53,986 nucleotides of DNA from Hyphomicrobiaceae bacterium (GCA_023384095.1 JAHDXT010000023.1:1-53986); one strand, 5' to 3'. Numbered from the stretch's first letter, positions 35,991 through 46,542 are shown. Program-made: numbers and translations. Notes: generated by a model not told the origin, from the sequence alone.

Positions 35991-38168
35991 CTATTCCTTG
36001 AGAGTGAGCCTCACCCGCGGCGGCATGTTCTCCTTGAGAGCCTGCCCGCGACCCGAAAGGCTCGGGTTCGTCATGAAATACTGGTGCGCGTTGAATGGTT
36101 CCTCGCCAGCAGCCGGCTTGATCCTGACCGAGGAGCCATCCGCCATGATCTGCCAGCTCTGCTGGTTGTCCTTCAGGTTGGCCAGCATGATCTGTCCCAT
36201 AATCTGCTCGTGCACGGTCGGGTTCCTGATCGGCACCATGGCCTCGACGCGCCGGTCCAGGTTGCGCGGCATCATGTCGGCGGAGCTGATATACACGGCC
36301 GCCTTGGTTGACGGCAGCCCCTCGCCGCGGCCGAAGCAATAGATGCGGGAGTGCTCGAGGAAGCGTCCGATCAGGCTCTTGACCCTGATGCTCTCCGACA
36401 GGCCGGGGATGCCGGGGCGCAGGCAGCAGATGCCGCGCACCACGAGGTCTATCTCGACGCCGGCCTGGCTCGCCTCGTAGAGCGAGGCGATGATCTGCGG
36501 ATCGACGAGCGCGTTCATCTTCGCCCAGATGGCGGCCGGCCGGCCGGCCTCGGCGTGATTGATCTCCTCACGGATGTGCTCGAGGATGCGGGCCCGGATG
36601 CCGTGCGGGCTCGCCGCCATGGCCTCGAGGTCCTGTGGCTTTCCGTAGCCGGTGACGAAATTGAAGATGCGGGCGACGTCGCGGCCGATGGCAGGATCGG
36701 CCGTGAAGAACGACAGGTCCGTATAGAATCGTGCCGTCTGCGGGTGATAATTGCCCGTGCCGATGTGGCAGTAGGTGGCGGTCTCGCTGCCCTCGCGCCG
36801 CACCACCAGGCCCAGCTTGGCGTGCGTCTTGAGCTCGACGAAGCCGTAGACGACGTGCACGCCGGCCTTCTCCATCTCGCGGGCGAGATTGATGTTGGTC
36901 GACTCGTCGAACCGCGCCTTGAGCTCGACCACCGCGGTCACCGACTTGCCGGCATCGGCCGCCTCCTTCAGCGCTTCCACGATCGGGCTCTTGTCGCGCA
37001 GGGTGCGGTAGAGGGTCCATTTGATGGCCATCACGTTGGGATCGGCCACGGCCTGGCGCAGGTATTGCAGCACCGCCTCGAAGGACTCGTAGGGGTGATG
37101 GACGACGAAGTCCTTGGCGCGGATGGCCGCGAACACGTCGCCGCTGAACTCGCGGATGCGCTCCGGGAACCGGATGCTGAACGGCTTGAACCGCAGGTCC
37201 GGCCGGTCGCGGACGATGAGCTGGCTGGTGTCGGCGAGGCCCAGCAGGCCCTCTTTCAGATACATGGCCTCTTCCGCGACCTCCAGCTCGTCGATGACGA
37301 ACTTGCGCAGGTCGGGCGGCATCCTGGCATCTATCTCGAGCCGGATGACATTGCCTCGCCGCCGCCGCTTGAGCTGCGTCTCGTAGGCGCGGGTCAGGTC
37401 CTCCGCCTCCTCCTGGAACTCGATGTCGCTGTCGCGCAGCACGCGGAAAGCGCCCTGGGCCGTGACGGTGAACGTCGGATAGAGCTCGCCGAGGTAGAGG
37501 CCGATCACGCTCTCCATGCGCATGAACCGGATGCTCCTGGGGTCGTCCGCATCGGCGGGAAGCCGGACGAAGCGGTCGAGCTGTGCGGGGATCGGAATGA
37601 GCCCCCTCATCTTCTTGCCGTCCGGGTGCAGCATCTTGACGACCAGCGTCAGCGCCCGGTTCTGGATGAACGGGAAGGGATGCGCCGGGTCGACGTTCAT
37701 CGGCGTCAGGATCGGGAACAGCCGCGCCATGAAGTCGGCGTCGAGCCAGGCCCGTTCCTGCAGCCGCAGATCGTTCGCCTCGACGATGCGGATGCCGGCC
37801 TCGGCCATCTCGGACCTCAGCGCCGTCCAGCAGGCTTGCTTGTCCGCGACGAGCCCGGCGACGAAACAGTTGATCTCCCCGAGCTGCTGGGACGGCGTCA
37901 GACCGTCCGCGCTCAGCGTGGTGACGCTGGCGGCCACCTGACCGTAGAGGCCGGCAGCGCGCACCATATAGAACTCGTCGAGATTGGAGGCCGAGATCGA
38001 CAGGAACCGCAACCGCTCGAGCAGCGGGTGGCGAGTATTGAGCGCCTCCTCCAGCACGCGGCGATTGAACTGCAGCCACGACAACTCGCGGTTGTAGAAC
38101 CTCGCCGGACCCTTCGGCGGCTCATCCTGCTGGGGCGTGACCCTAGCGGCGCTCTTCACCGCGGACAT
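35991..38168 (-). CDS. ppk1: Polyphosphate kinase 1
   Basis: A 725-residue Ppk1 that polymerises the gamma phosphate of ATP into polyphosphate, reversibly. The N-terminal helical domain starts at [20 protein letters not shown]; the phosphorylated histidine is in [17 protein letters not shown], the second active-site histidine in [17 protein letters not shown]-type region near the C-terminus. Normal length for the family. GGGAGC lies about 5-6 bases ahead of the ATG. Upstream by 24 bases is the Hda-like gene and downstream the exopolyphosphatase, the order conserved in Hyphomicrobiales. Confidence 0.97.
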   Translation of the reverse strand: MSAVKSAARVTPQQDEPPKGPARFYNRELSWLQFNRRVLEEALNTRHPLLERLRFLSISASNLDEFYMVRAAGLYGQVAASVTTLSADGLTPSQQLGEINCFVAGLVADKQACWTALRSEMAEAGIRIVEANDLRLQERAWLDADFMARLFPILTPMNVDPAHPFPFIQNRALTLVVKMLHPDGKKMRGLIPIPAQLDRFVRLPADADDPRSIRFMRMESVIGLYLGELYPTFTVTAQGAFRVLRDSDIEFQEEAEDLTRAYETQLKRRRRGNVIRLEIDARMPPDLRKFVIDELEVAEEAMYLKEGLLGLADTSQLIVRDRPDLRFKPFSIRFPERIREFSGDVFAAIRAKDFVVHHPYESFEAVLQYLRQAVADPNVMAIKWTLYRTLRDKSPIVEALKEAADAGKSVTAVVELKARFDESTNINLAREMEKAGVHVVYGFVELKTHAKLGLVVRREGSETATYCHIGTGNYHPQTARFYTDLSFFTADPAIGRDVARIFNFVTGYGKPQDLEAMAASPHGIRARILEHIREEINHAEAGRPAAIWAKMNALVDPQIIASLYEASQAGVEIDLVVRGICCLRPGIPGLSESIRVKSLIGRFLEHSRIYCFGRGEGLPSTKAAVYISSADMMPRNLDRRVEAMVPIRNPTVHEQIMGQIMLANLKDNQQSWQIMADGSSVRIKPAAGEEPFNAHQYFMTNPSLSGRGQALKENMPPRVRLTLKE

Positions 38169-38192
38169 CGATTGCTCCCTTGATTCAGTCCT

Positions 38193-38885
38193 TCACGATC
38201 CGGCGCCATCCGCCGCGAGCCGGGCCAGCGCTTCAGCGGCGAGAGCCCGCGTCACCTTGCGGCGGCTGGCGAGCGCGAGCCTGTCCACCTCGGCGACGGC
38301 GCGGGCAGCGGCCTCGGTCGAACGCTCGATGCGCAGCGCGAGATAGGACACGACGTGCGGCTCGACGGCGAGCTGCCGGTCGGCGAACAGCTTGACCAGC
38401 AAGGCCCTGAGCAGCGCCTCGTCGGGTCCCGAGATGCTGAGCAGCGGCACCGCCCGCAGCCGGGATCTCAGATCCGGCAGGGCGATGGCGAACTCCCCGG
38501 GAGCGCGGCGGCTGGTCAGCAGCACCGACAGCCTCTGCTCGGCGGCGACATTGAGCATATGGAACAGCGCCCGCTCGTCGGCAATACCGCGGTCGATGTC
38601 CTCGACAGCGAGCGCGCGGCCCTGACCGAAGCGGGAAGCGGCGCCGTCATCAAGTCCGGCGGCGGCCAGCACAGGCGCCCCGGAGCGGCTCCGCCAGACG
38701 TCGACGAGATGGCTCTTGCCCGATCCTGGCGGGCCGACGAGGGCCATCGCCGGGTGCGGCCAGTCCGGCCAGCGGTCGACGGCAGCCACGGCCGCCCGGT
38801 TGCAGTCGCTGACGAGGAAGTCCTCCGCCCCATGCGCAGGCCGATGCGGCAGCTCGAGGGCAAGCTGGACGGGGTTGTCGCTCAT
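38193..38885 (-). CDS. hdaA: Hda-like DnaA regulator (AAA+)
   Basis: A 230-residue protein matching the DnaA AAA+ core with no DNA-binding domain. It starts with VQLALELPHRP, a sliding-clamp-binding-type motif, then VGPPGSGKSHLVDVW (Walker A) and AVEDIDRG (Walker B-like). In Alphaproteobacteria HdaA with the beta clamp promotes DnaA-ATP hydrolysis, limiting initiation of replication. Its ATG overlaps the stop of the permease gene (ATGA), and ppk follows. The arrangement perM-hda-ppk is conserved. Confidence 0.93.
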   Translation of the reverse strand: MSDNPVQLALELPHRPAHGAEDFLVSDCNRAAVAAVDRWPDWPHPAMALVGPPGSGKSHLVDVWRSRSGAPVLAAAGLDDGAASRFGQGRALAVEDIDRGIADERALFHMLNVAAEQRLSVLLTSRRAPGEFAIALPDLRSRLRAVPLLSISGPDEALLRALLVKLFADRQLAVEPHVVSYLALRIERSTEAAARAVAEVDRLALASRRKVTRALAAEALARLAADGAGS

Positions 38886-39988
38886 GGCCCCCTCTCGACC
38901 GGCTGCTGCAGCGGCGCCGGCGCGGTGGCGACCACGCCTTTGTAGATGGAGCTCGACAGGTAGACCTCGAGTGCGAACCGCACCAGCACCGCGATGGCGG
39001 CGGCCACCGGCACCGCCACCAGCACGCCGACGAAGCCGAACAGGTATCCGAACACGAACAGCGCGAAGATGAGCCAGACCGGGTGCAGCCCGACCTTGGG
39101 GCCGACCACCCGCGGCGACAGCAGGCCCGAATCGAGCGCCTGCCCGGCGGCGAATACGGCGAGCACCTTGAGCAGCGGCAGTGTCTCGGGCCAGTACTGG
39201 ATGAGCGCAACCACGGAGGCGGTGACGAGGCCGAGCGCGAAGCCGACGAACGGGACGAAGCTCAGCAGGCCGGCGGCCAGTCCGATGATCAGCCCATAGG
39301 GTATCTCCGCCCAGCTCAACCCGACGGCGTAGAGGCTGCCCAGGATCAGACAGACGAGGCCCTGGCCGCGGATGAATGCGGAGACGGCTTCGTTGATCTC
39401 GAGGGCGAGCCTCCGGATGGTCGGCGCGTGGTCGCGCGGCAGCCAGCCGTCGATCTTGGCGAGCATCGGGTGCCAGTCGACGAGCAGGTAGAAGACGACC
39501 ACCGGCGTGATCAGCAGCAACGATGCGAAGTTGACGAGCGCCCGCCCCTGTGACCAGACCGACTGGGCCAGGAACCCGATCACGCTCGCCCAGTTGCGCG
39601 AAAGCTCGGATGCCGCGCTGTCGAGCCAGAGCTGGAACTCGGGGAAGCGGCTGCCGAGCCGTGTCTGTGCCCAGTTCTCGATGGCGCCTCGCAGCCGCTC
39701 GAGCTCGGCAGGCAGCACATCGGCGAACTGCTGAAGCTGATTGGCGATGATCGGGGCCAGAAAGACGATGGCGGCGATCAACGCCATGACCAGGAGCGCC
39801 ACCACCGCCGCCGAGGCCCAGGCCCGAGGCAGGCCCAGTGCGCCGAGCCGGTCGGCGATCGGGTTGAGCGCGTAGGCGATCACCATGCCCGCCACGAATG
39901 GCAGCAGCACCGAGCGCAGGACCAGGGCCGCCAGGATCAGCAGGATCAGCACCGAGAGCCAGAAGAGCACCTGCCGTTCCACGCGCAT
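38882..39988 (-). CDS. AI-2E family transporter (PerM-like)
   Basis: A 368-residue inner-membrane protein with about 7-8 hydrophobic segments. It shows the family pattern: an N-terminal pair of segments (VLFWLSVLILLILAALV and LPFVAGMVIAYALNPIADRL), then a long amphipathic central region, and the C-terminal LIFALFVFGYLFGFVGVLVAVPVAA motif. The family includes the AI-2 exporter TqsA and sodium-driven permeases; the substrate here is unknown. It overlaps the hda gene by four bases and lies 103 bases after the CDP-alcohol transferase gene on the same strand. Confidence 0.93.
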   Translation of the reverse strand: MRVERQVLFWLSVLILLILAALVLRSVLLPFVAGMVIAYALNPIADRLGALGLPRAWASAAVVALLVMALIAAIVFLAPIIANQLQQFADVLPAELERLRGAIENWAQTRLGSRFPEFQLWLDSAASELSRNWASVIGFLAQSVWSQGRALVNFASLLLITPVVVFYLLVDWHPMLAKIDGWLPRDHAPTIRRLALEINEAVSAFIRGQGLVCLILGSLYAVGLSWAEIPYGLIIGLAAGLLSFVPFVGFALGLVTASVVALIQYWPETLPLLKVLAVFAAGQALDSGLLSPRVVGPKVGLHPVWLIFALFVFGYLFGFVGVLVAVPVAAAIAVLVRFALEVYLSSSIYKGVVATAPAPLQQPVERGP

Positions 39989-40091
39989 GACGATCCCTCC
40001 GCTTCGGCCTCGGCGCGAGCTCGGCGGCGCCTGCTGTCGTCAAAGTAGCGATGCCCTCGCTCGCCGTCGATCGAGGGCCGCCGCCGAGGCC

Positions 40092-40646
40092 CTATGACCC
40101 CGTTCCTTCCGCCTCGTATCCGGCCATGTGGGCGAGCCACGCCCGCAGATAGGCGATCAGTGACGCCACCGTCAGGATCGCTGCAGCCCAAACCAGCACC
40201 GCGCGCCAGGTCTCGATCCCGAGTCCGAAGCCCTCGTCGGCGAGGACGGCAGCGGCGAGCACGAGTTGAGCGACCGTGTTGGCCTTGCTGACGACAAGTG
40301 GCTTTATGTGCACCGGGTTGCCGAGCAGCCACGACAGCACCACCGCGATCACGATCAGGATGTCGCGCGAAACCACCGCGATGACGAGCCACGAGGGCAG
40401 CTCGCCGAGCACGCCGAGCGCGATGAAGATCGAGACCACCAGCATCTTGTCCGCCAGCGGATCCAGATAGGCCCCGAGCTCGGTCTGCCAGCCGTAGCGC
40501 TTGGCGAGGTAGCCGTCGACCGCGTCGCTGATCCCGGCGATCACGAACAGCACGAACGCGGCGCGGATCTGCCCCGACACGAGCAGCCAGAACACGACCG
40601 GCACGATGATGGCGCGGCCAAGGGTGATCAGATTGGGTATGCTCAC
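40092..40646 (-). CDS. CDP-alcohol phosphatidyltransferase family protein
   Basis: A 184-residue membrane enzyme. The family signature, D-x2-DG-x2-A-(R/K)-x8-9-G-x3-D-x3-D, is visible as SDAVDGYLAKRYGWQTELGAYLDPLADK (residues about 40-67); the initial NLITLGRAIIVPVV and four to five membrane segments fit. It makes phospholipids by transferring a phosphatidyl group to an alcohol; size and motif suggest PgsA (phosphatidylglycerophosphate) or a related cardiolipin synthase, which cannot be separated here. The GTG start at 40646 is supported only by the family start. Confidence 0.9.
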   Translation of the reverse strand: MSIPNLITLGRAIIVPVVFWLLVSGQIRAAFVLFVIAGISDAVDGYLAKRYGWQTELGAYLDPLADKMLVVSIFIALGVLGELPSWLVIAVVSRDILIVIAVVLSWLLGNPVHIKPLVVSKANTVAQLVLAAAVLADEGFGLGIETWRAVLVWAAAILTVASLIAYLRAWLAHMAGYEAEGTGS

Positions 40647-40724
40647 GGCGAGGTCCCGTGGGGCCCGGGGAGTGGCGTCATTCTTCTGGCGATCCGAATG
40701 CAGGCAACGGCGACGATGCGCAAC

Positions 40725-40800
40725 CTAGTGTGATGATCGAGAAATTCGCCGGTGCCCGCGGCTTGGTTGCGAGCCAATTTCTCGATCTCAATCACACTAG
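40725..40800. repeat. Long inverted repeat 1, ends in ACACTAG
   Basis: CTAGTGTGAT (40725-40734) and ATCACACTAG (40791-40800) are exact inverted copies; inside them CGAGAAATT (40738-40746) pairs with AATTTCTCG (40776-40784). The loop is about 29 bases. There is no T-run. It forms the first of two such elements placed side by side. Confidence 0.8.
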
Positions 40801-40817
40801 CAAGCCTATGAACCTAT

Positions 40818-40887
40818 TGTCCCTTTCGATTCCGAAACTCGCACCGAGCGCCAGCATCGAGCATTGGCGAGCTTCGGAATCGGGACA
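40818..40887. repeat. Long inverted repeat 2, next to the first
   Basis: TGTCCC..CGATTCCGAA.CTCGC on the left pairs with GCGAG.TTCGGAATCG.GGACA on the right with few mismatches, loop about 26 bases. The right end continues into ACACTAG as in the neighbouring element. It ends 32 bases before the DUF2066 gene stop. Confidence 0.8.
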
Positions 40888-40918
40888 CTAGCGCCGATCG
40901 GCAGCAGCCGTCGAGCCT

Positions 40919-42061
40919 TCACGGCGCCGGGCGCACCTGCAGCGCGCCCCCGATCTGGCGCACATCCAGGCCCCGCGAGGCTAGAGCGCCGGCCAGCGCC
41001 TCGGCCCCGCCCGGGAAGCGGGCGGCGACGTCGGCGCTGCGCGCCGACAGACCGCCGATCTGCAGGTCCTCCATCCCCGGCAGCCCGGCGATCTGCCGGT
41101 GCATATCGTGCCACTGCTGCAGATTGCGGAACTCCACGAGCATCTGCACCGGCAGCGGGCCCGAGCTCAGGGTCCCGGCGCCGCCGGGGATGCTGTTCAG
41201 CCGCATCGCCTTCCAGCGCCCCTCCAGGACCCCGAGGGCCACGACGGCAGCCAGCTCCCCCGTATAGGCGACGTCGTTGAGCGCCAGCCGGTAGGAGCGT
41301 TTGAGCACGAATGCGCCGACAGCGTCCCGGCCCGCCAAGGTGACGTTGAGCCGCTGCCCCGCGAGGTCCGGCTGCGCCACTGCGAGCATGACCAGATCCG
41401 TGGAATAGGCACCGGCGAGGCTGGCGAGCGCTCCACCGTCGCCATTTACGAGCTGCTCGACGACCTCGGCCGTGACATCGGCCTTGATCTGTCCTTGCTT
41501 GACAGGCGTCAGCGCGTGTTCGAGGTCGAGGCCCGCCCAGACGTCCCGCCACATTTTGCTGCCGCGCGGCGGCGACAGCGCCGCTGGGACGGGCCCCTGG
41601 CCGGGCGCGGGCTGCAGATAGACAGGGACGAGGACGATCGGCGGCGCCTGGACGTCGATATAGGGGACGCCCTCGCGCTGCAGCAGCTCGCGCACGGGCT
41701 GCGGCTGGAACGAGAAGTCGAGGCTGGCGATGTACTGCGTCGCCGACGTCCGCTCCGAGCGCACCACCACGCCGTCGATCAGCTCCGACGCCTTGGCTTG
41801 CTTCACGCGGCCGAGCCGGCCATAGGCTGTCACGGGCACCAGCCGCTTCAGCAATGATCGGAACGCGGCCTGCCGCCCGTCGGCCAGCGCTTTCTCCTTG
41901 GCGGCAACAGCGTTGTCGGCGCTGGAATCGACCGGGTAGCTGCCTACCGTGTAGGCCTCGTCGGCGGCCGTTGCCGGCAGGCTCGCCGGCAGCCCGAGCG
42001 CCAGCGCCGTGACGATGCCGACTGCGGCGGCGCCGATGCCGCGTGTTCCGAGCCAGCTCAC
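40919..42061 (-). CDS. DUF2066 domain protein, exported
   Basis: A 380-residue protein with an N-terminal signal peptide (about residues 1-30, rich in A and L, cleavage near ATAADEA) followed by the DUF2066 region, which covers most of the rest. Family features include [20 protein letters not shown] and [32 protein letters not shown]. Function unknown; the gene is conserved beside the CDP-alcohol transferase and purM in Hyphomicrobiales. GTG at 42061 was chosen because AAGGAGG lies 9 bases upstream and it begins the signal peptide; the frame is open further upstream. It is divergent from purM. Confidence 0.85.
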   Translation of the reverse strand: MSWLGTRGIGAAAVGIVTALALGLPASLPATAADEAYTVGSYPVDSSADNAVAAKEKALADGRQAAFRSLLKRLVPVTAYGRLGRVKQAKASELIDGVVVRSERTSATQYIASLDFSFQPQPVRELLQREGVPYIDVQAPPIVLVPVYLQPAPGQGPVPAALSPPRGSKMWRDVWAGLDLEHALTPVKQGQIKADVTAEVVEQLVNGDGGALASLAGAYSTDLVMLAVAQPDLAGQRLNVTLAGRDAVGAFVLKRSYRLALNDVAYTGELAAVVALGVLEGRWKAMRLNSIPGGAGTLSSGPLPVQMLVEFRNLQQWHDMHRQIAGLPGMEDLQIGGLSARSADVAARFPGGAEALAGALASRGLDVRQIGGALQVRPAP

Positions 42062-42234
42062 CGGCCCCGCCCTCCTTCGCAATGCGCGCACGAGTTGCCC
42101 GCAGCCCGGGAAGTCTGCTAGGACGCGCCATCTCGGGGAACCAATGGGGCCAAAATGGGGTCCGGTCAACGCCCCGGCAGCGCTGCCCTTGCGGTCAGCG
42201 ACGAGCACCCCGCCGGACGCTTGCGAAGGACGAC

Positions 42235-43353
42235 ATGACCGAGCCAGGCCAGCGCCCGAACGCGCCCGTGTCCTACCGCGACGCCGGAGTGGATATCGAT
42301 GCCGGCAACGCGCTCGTCGAGGCCATCAAGCCGCTGGCGAAGGCGACGCGCAGGCTCGGCGCCGACGCCGATCTCGGCGGCTTCGGCGCGCTGTTCGACC
42401 TGAAGCGCGCCGGCTTTGCCGACCCGATCCTCGTCGCCAGCACCGACGGGGTCGGCACCAAGCTCAAGATCGCCATCGAGACCGGCCGACACGCGACCAT
42501 CGGGATCGACCTTGTGGCCATGTGCGTCAACGATCTCCTCGCCCAGGGCGCAGAGCCGCTGTTCTTCCTCGATTATTTCGCCTGCGGGAAGCTCGACGTG
42601 GAGACGGCGCGGACCGTCGTGGCCGGCATCGCCGAGGGCTGCCGACAGGCCGGCTGCGCGCTGATCGGCGGCGAGACGGCCGAGATGCCAGGCATGTACG
42701 GCGGCAAGGACTACGACCTGGCCGGGTTCTCGGTCGGCGCAGTGGAACGCGGCGCGCTGCTGCCGCGCCGCGATATCGCTGTCGGCGACGTCCTGATCGG
42801 CCTCGCCTCCTCCGGCCCCCACTCGAACGGCTACTCGCTGATCCGGCGGCTCGTCGCCGACGCGAACGCCGGCTGGGATGCGCCAGCACCCTTCGCTCCG
42901 GGTCTGCCGCTGGCGGAGGCACTGCTCGTGCCGACGCGGATCTATGTCGAACCGGTGCTGTCCGCCATCCGCGAGATCGGCGCGATCAAGGCCGTGGCGC
43001 ACATCACGGGCGGCGGGCTCGTCGAGAACCTGCCACGCGTGCTGCCCGAGGGAGTGGCCGGCGCCATCGACCTGGCGAGCTGGACGGCGCCTGCGGTGTT
43101 CGGCTGGCTCGCGCGCGCCGGCCGGCTCGAGACGGGAGAGCTGCTGCGGACCTTCAATGTGGGCATCGGGCTCATCATCGTGGCGGACAAATCGAAGGCG
43201 GATGCACTCGTGGCGCACCTGGCGGCGAAGGGCGAGCGGCCCGGCATCATCGGCGAGCTGACCGCGGGCGGCGGGCAGAAGTCCCGGGCCAAAGGCAGCG
43301 GCTCAGGCGAGGCCGTGCGCCTGTCGGGCCGGCTGTCGTTCACCTCGCATTGA
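42235..43353 (+). CDS. purM: Phosphoribosylformylglycinamidine cyclo-ligase
   Basis: A 372-residue PurM (AIR synthetase), which closes the imidazole ring in purine synthesis using ATP. Motifs: [17 protein letters not shown] at the start, the glycine-rich [12 protein letters not shown] phosphate-binding loop, [30 protein letters not shown] and [20 protein letters not shown] at 42235 has AAGGA seven bases upstream. purN follows after nine bases; the two are cotranscribed. The C-terminus has an extra lysine- and serine-rich stretch before the end. Confidence 0.97.
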   Translation: MTEPGQRPNAPVSYRDAGVDIDAGNALVEAIKPLAKATRRLGADADLGGFGALFDLKRAGFADPILVASTDGVGTKLKIAIETGRHATIGIDLVAMCVNDLLAQGAEPLFFLDYFACGKLDVETARTVVAGIAEGCRQAGCALIGGETAEMPGMYGGKDYDLAGFSVGAVERGALLPRRDIAVGDVLIGLASSGPHSNGYSLIRRLVADANAGWDAPAPFAPGLPLAEALLVPTRIYVEPVLSAIREIGAIKAVAHITGGGLVENLPRVLPEGVAGAIDLASWTAPAVFGWLARAGRLETGELLRTFNVGIGLIIVADKSKADALVAHLAAKGERPGIIGELTAGGGQKSRAKGSGSGEAVRLSGRLSFTSH

Positions 43354-43362
43354 CCTTTGGCC

Positions 43363-44013
43363 ATGGACAGGAAGCGCGTCGGCATCCTCATCTCCGGCCG
43401 CGGCTCGAACATGATGTCGCTCTTCGAGGCCGTGCGCCGGCCCGGCTACCCGGCCGAGATCGTGACCGTGATCTCGAACCGGCCCGACGCCGCCGGGCTC
43501 GCCTGGGCCGCGGGGCACGGCCTTGCGACGGCCGTGGTCGACCACCAGGCTTTTGCTGCTCGCGAGGACTTCGAGTCCGCGCTCCACTCGGCCCTGACGG
43601 CCGCCCGGGTCGAGCTCGTCTGCTGCGCAGGCTTCATGCGGCTGATGACCGCCGGCTTCGTGCGCCGATGGCAGGGCCGGATGCTCAATATCCATCCCTC
43701 CCTGCTGCCGGCCTTCAAGGGACTTGACGCGCAGGGCCAGGCGCTGGCGGCCGGCGTCAAGATCGCAGGGTGCACGGTGCATTTCGTCGTGCCCGAGATG
43801 GATTCGGGGCCCATCGTCGCGCAGGCGGCCGTGCCGGTCGCGGACGACGATACCCCCGAGACCCTTTCCGCGAGAATTCTTACGGCTGAGCATAAGCTCT
43901 ATCCGCACGCCCTTGCCCTGATCGCGTCCGGCGCCGCTCGGCTCGACGGCGGGCACGTCGTCGGCGGGCATCCGGTTAACCAGCAGGCTCAGCTCTTCTC
44001 GCCAGCCCTCTGA
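43363..44013 (+). CDS. purN: Phosphoribosylglycinamide formyltransferase
   Basis: A 216-residue PurN, which transfers a formyl group from 10-formyl-THF to glycinamide ribonucleotide. The N-terminal ILISGRGSNMMSL loop binds substrate; the catalytic asparagine and histidine are in MLNIHPSLLPAFKG and the aspartate in EMDSGPI. The ATG at 43363 is preferred over TTG at 43357. It uses the product of FolD, encoded elsewhere in this window. It ends the purM-purN operon. Confidence 0.97.
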   Translation: MDRKRVGILISGRGSNMMSLFEAVRRPGYPAEIVTVISNRPDAAGLAWAAGHGLATAVVDHQAFAAREDFESALHSALTAARVELVCCAGFMRLMTAGFVRRWQGRMLNIHPSLLPAFKGLDAQGQALAAGVKIAGCTVHFVVPEMDSGPIVAQAAVPVADDDTPETLSARILTAEHKLYPHALALIASGAARLDGGHVVGGHPVNQQAQLFSPAL

Positions 44014-44174
44014 TACTTGGGTAACAGCACTCCCGAATTCGGCGCGCCATTATGCTGCGGTCCGGACGGACGATCTGGACCATGCAGATCACTGGTGGTA
44101 CGAGGCAGGACTGTTCCGGCCCTGTCGGTGCTTCCGCCTGCCGACTCGTGCCTGAACGGTGAACAAGGAGCACG

Positions 44175-45620
44175 ATGGCCGCCCGAGCCGAGCGCATTGC
44201 GCGCTCGGCGCGAACGACGAGCCCGGACGGCCAGTCTCGCGGAGTGATCTCGACCATGAGCGCACTGTCTCCATCGCACGTCCACCAACTGGGCGAGGAG
44301 AGCTCGATCTGGTTCCAGCTTTCGCCTCTGCTCAAGGGCGATCCCGACAACCCGATGCGCACCTTGATGCAGATGGCGGCGCGCTACGGCGACGTCATCA
44401 CCGTCAACATGGCCAACCAGCGGGTCGTGCTCCTCACCGAGCCTGAGCACTTCAAGCACGTGCTCGTGAGCAAGACCGACAACTACGTCAAGTATTTCGA
44501 CGGGCTGAAGCCGATATTCGGCAATTCGATGATCACCGTCGACGGACAGCTCTGGCAGCGGATCCGCGCGCCGCAGCAGCCTGCCTTCCACCCGGACATG
44601 TTCGCGGAGTACATCCCCTACTTCCTGGCCGCCATCCGATCCAAGATGGAGAGCTGGCGCCGCCTCGCCCACTCCGGCGAGACGATCGAGATGGTCGAGC
44701 AGACCTGGACGCTCGCCGCCGACATGATCTGCAAGGCGCTGTTCGACCGCGACATGCCGTTCAACCCTCACTTCGTCTTCAAGTGCGTGAAGACCTACAC
44801 CGACGTGATGAACCACAAGTCCATCCGTCTGAAGAAGGTGGCGGGCGAGGAGTTCGAGATCACGGAGGAGACTGCCGCCAAGGCCGTCGAGGTGTGGGGC
44901 GGCGTGCCCGATATCGTGATGGCGGCCGACCCGCGGGAGCACCGCGAGCGGACGCTCTACACGATGATCCAGGCGGCCGTCTCCGACCCGGGCATGCCCG
45001 AGTTCGACAGGGCGCAGGCCGTCGACGAGATGAAGCAGTACCTGTGGGCCGGCACCGAGACGACGGCGCTGACGCTCGCCTGGGCGCTCTATCTGACGTC
45101 GCGGCACCCCGAAGCCGCCGAGCGCATCCGGCGCGAGGGCGAGGCGACCTATGGCGATCGCGAGCCCACGGCCGCCGACTACTCGGCGCTCGCCTATACG
45201 CGCGCGGTGATCCAGGAGACGATGCGGCTCTACCCGCCGATCTGGGGCCTGATCCGTGTCGCAGCCCAGCCCGATGTCATCGGCGGCCGCGAGATCCGCC
45301 CCGGCGACCGCATCGTCATGTTCGCCTACGGCGTGCACCACAGCCCGAAGTACTGGGACGCGCCCGAGGAGTTCCGCCCCGAACGCTGGATGGACGACGC
45401 CGCCAGGAAACGGGTCAAGTACACATACCTTCCATTCGGGGCCGGCAAGCGCTCCTGCATCGGCGGCGCGATGAGCCAGGTCGAGAACACGCTGGCGCTG
45501 TCGATCCTGCTGCGCCGATTCCGGCCCGAGTACGCCGGCAAGGAGCCGCCCCGCATCAATGCCACGGTGACGCTGACGCCCAAGGGCGGCCTGCCGTTCC
45601 GCATCCGGGAGCTGAGCTGA
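44175..45620 (+). CDS. Cytochrome P450
   Basis: A 481-residue P450 with no membrane anchor. The oxygen-binding I-helix motif is AGTETTALT, the K-helix EXXR is ETMR, and the heme-cysteine loop is FGAGKRSCIGG. The length and the pattern (KYFDGLKPIFGNSMITVDG, QQPAFHPD) resemble bacterial fatty-acid- or alkane-type P450s related to the CYP4/CYP102 heme domains rather than the short CYP101-type. It needs an electron donor; none is encoded nearby. AAGGAG lies 5 bases ahead of the ATG. It is convergent with the RraA-family gene. Confidence 0.95.
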   Translation: MAARAERIARSARTTSPDGQSRGVISTMSALSPSHVHQLGEESSIWFQLSPLLKGDPDNPMRTLMQMAARYGDVITVNMANQRVVLLTEPEHFKHVLVSKTDNYVKYFDGLKPIFGNSMITVDGQLWQRIRAPQQPAFHPDMFAEYIPYFLAAIRSKMESWRRLAHSGETIEMVEQTWTLAADMICKALFDRDMPFNPHFVFKCVKTYTDVMNHKSIRLKKVAGEEFEITEETAAKAVEVWGGVPDIVMAADPREHRERTLYTMIQAAVSDPGMPEFDRAQAVDEMKQYLWAGTETTALTLAWALYLTSRHPEAAERIRREGEATYGDREPTAADYSALAYTRAVIQETMRLYPPIWGLIRVAAQPDVIGGREIRPGDRIVMFAYGVHHSPKYWDAPEEFRPERWMDDAARKRVKYTYLPFGAGKRSCIGGAMSQVENTLALSILLRRFRPEYAGKEPPRINATVTLTPKGGLPFRIRELS

Positions 45621-45636
45621 CGCCGGCGGCAATCGC

Positions 45637-46359
45637 TCAGCGTTTCCTCTCCTCGCGCCAGCGGGCGAACTCGGCGCGGGCTTCCTCGCCCGCCGGATAG
45701 AGCCCGAAGATCGAACGTCCCTCCTTGACCTTCTCAGCCGCGAAGTCCTCGTAGGCCGTCATCTCGACCGCCTCCGCCGCAATCGGCTCAACCAGGTGCG
45801 CCGGGACGACCACCACCCCGTCCGCATCGCCGACGACGATATCGCCCGGGTACACCGGCGCGTCGCCGCAGGCGATCGGCACGTTCATCTCGACGGCATT
45901 GTGGTGGATGAGGCTGATCGGCGGCGCCGGCCGGGACTGGTAGACGGGAAAGCCGAGCGCGGCGATCTCCTGGCAGTCGCGCATGCCGCCGTCGGTCACG
46001 CATCCGGCGGCGCCGCGCGCCTCGAGCCTCGCCATCAGGATGTCGCCGCCCGATGCCGCGCGCGCATCCTTGCGGCTGTCGATGACGAGAACGTGGCCGG
46101 CCGGGCAGGCCTCGATGGCCGCGCGCTGCGGATAGCTGCGGTCCGCCACGAGGGAGATCGTGCAGAGGTCCTCGCGGGCCGGGATGGTGCGCAGCGTGAA
46201 CGCCTCGCCGACCATGCGCGCGCTCGACGGCGAAATGGGGCGGACGTCCTGGATGAGCTGATTGCGCAAGTTGCGCTTGAAAAGAGCGGTCGTCAGCGTC
46301 GCCACGCTCACCCGCAGCAAGCGGGCCCGTACTTCTGCCGTCAGCGTTCCGGTCTGCAT
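45637..46359 (-). CDS. RraA-family protein (HMG aldolase-like)
   Basis: A 240-residue protein of the RraA/4-hydroxy-4-methyl-2-oxoglutarate aldolase superfamily. The typical site is GGDILMARLEARGAAGCVTDGGMRDCQEIAALGFPVY, with the glycine loop, the arginine and the aspartate that hold a divalent metal and pyruvate enolate. The superfamily includes class II aldolases for aromatic catabolism, oxaloacetate decarboxylases and the RNase E inhibitor RraA; an enzymatic role is more likely here because the protein is longer than E. coli RraA. It is alone on its strand. Confidence 0.92.
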   Translation of the reverse strand: MQTGTLTAEVRARLLRVSVATLTTALFKRNLRNQLIQDVRPISPSSARMVGEAFTLRTIPAREDLCTISLVADRSYPQRAAIEACPAGHVLVIDSRKDARAASGGDILMARLEARGAAGCVTDGGMRDCQEIAALGFPVYQSRPAPPISLIHHNAVEMNVPIACGDAPVYPGDIVVGDADGVVVVPAHLVEPIAAEAVEMTAYEDFAAEKVKEGRSIFGLYPAGEEARAEFARWREERKR

Positions 46360-46542
46360 GGGAGCCGCCTTCGCCTTTCTGCTGTTCGCTCATCCTAACC
46401 GCGCCCCGGCTGCCGCGACAGCGATCCCGATTCGGCGCGCCGGTTAAGGGTTTGTTGACCGCTGTTCCACATTCTGGCGGATGCGGGCCGAGTCGCGCGA
46501 CGAGAGCGCGATGAGAGCCTTGGGGGGGCAGGAGGAAGGCCG

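Noticed and set aside
36351-38183. 610-codon open frame opposite ppk1
   Set aside because: Antisense shadow of a well-recognised gene.
40725-40887. Rho-independent terminators
   Set aside because: Loops of 26-29 bases and no T-run after either repeat.
43989-45632. 547-codon open frame opposite the cytochrome P450
   Set aside because: Antisense shadow; the P450 motifs lie on the plus strand.
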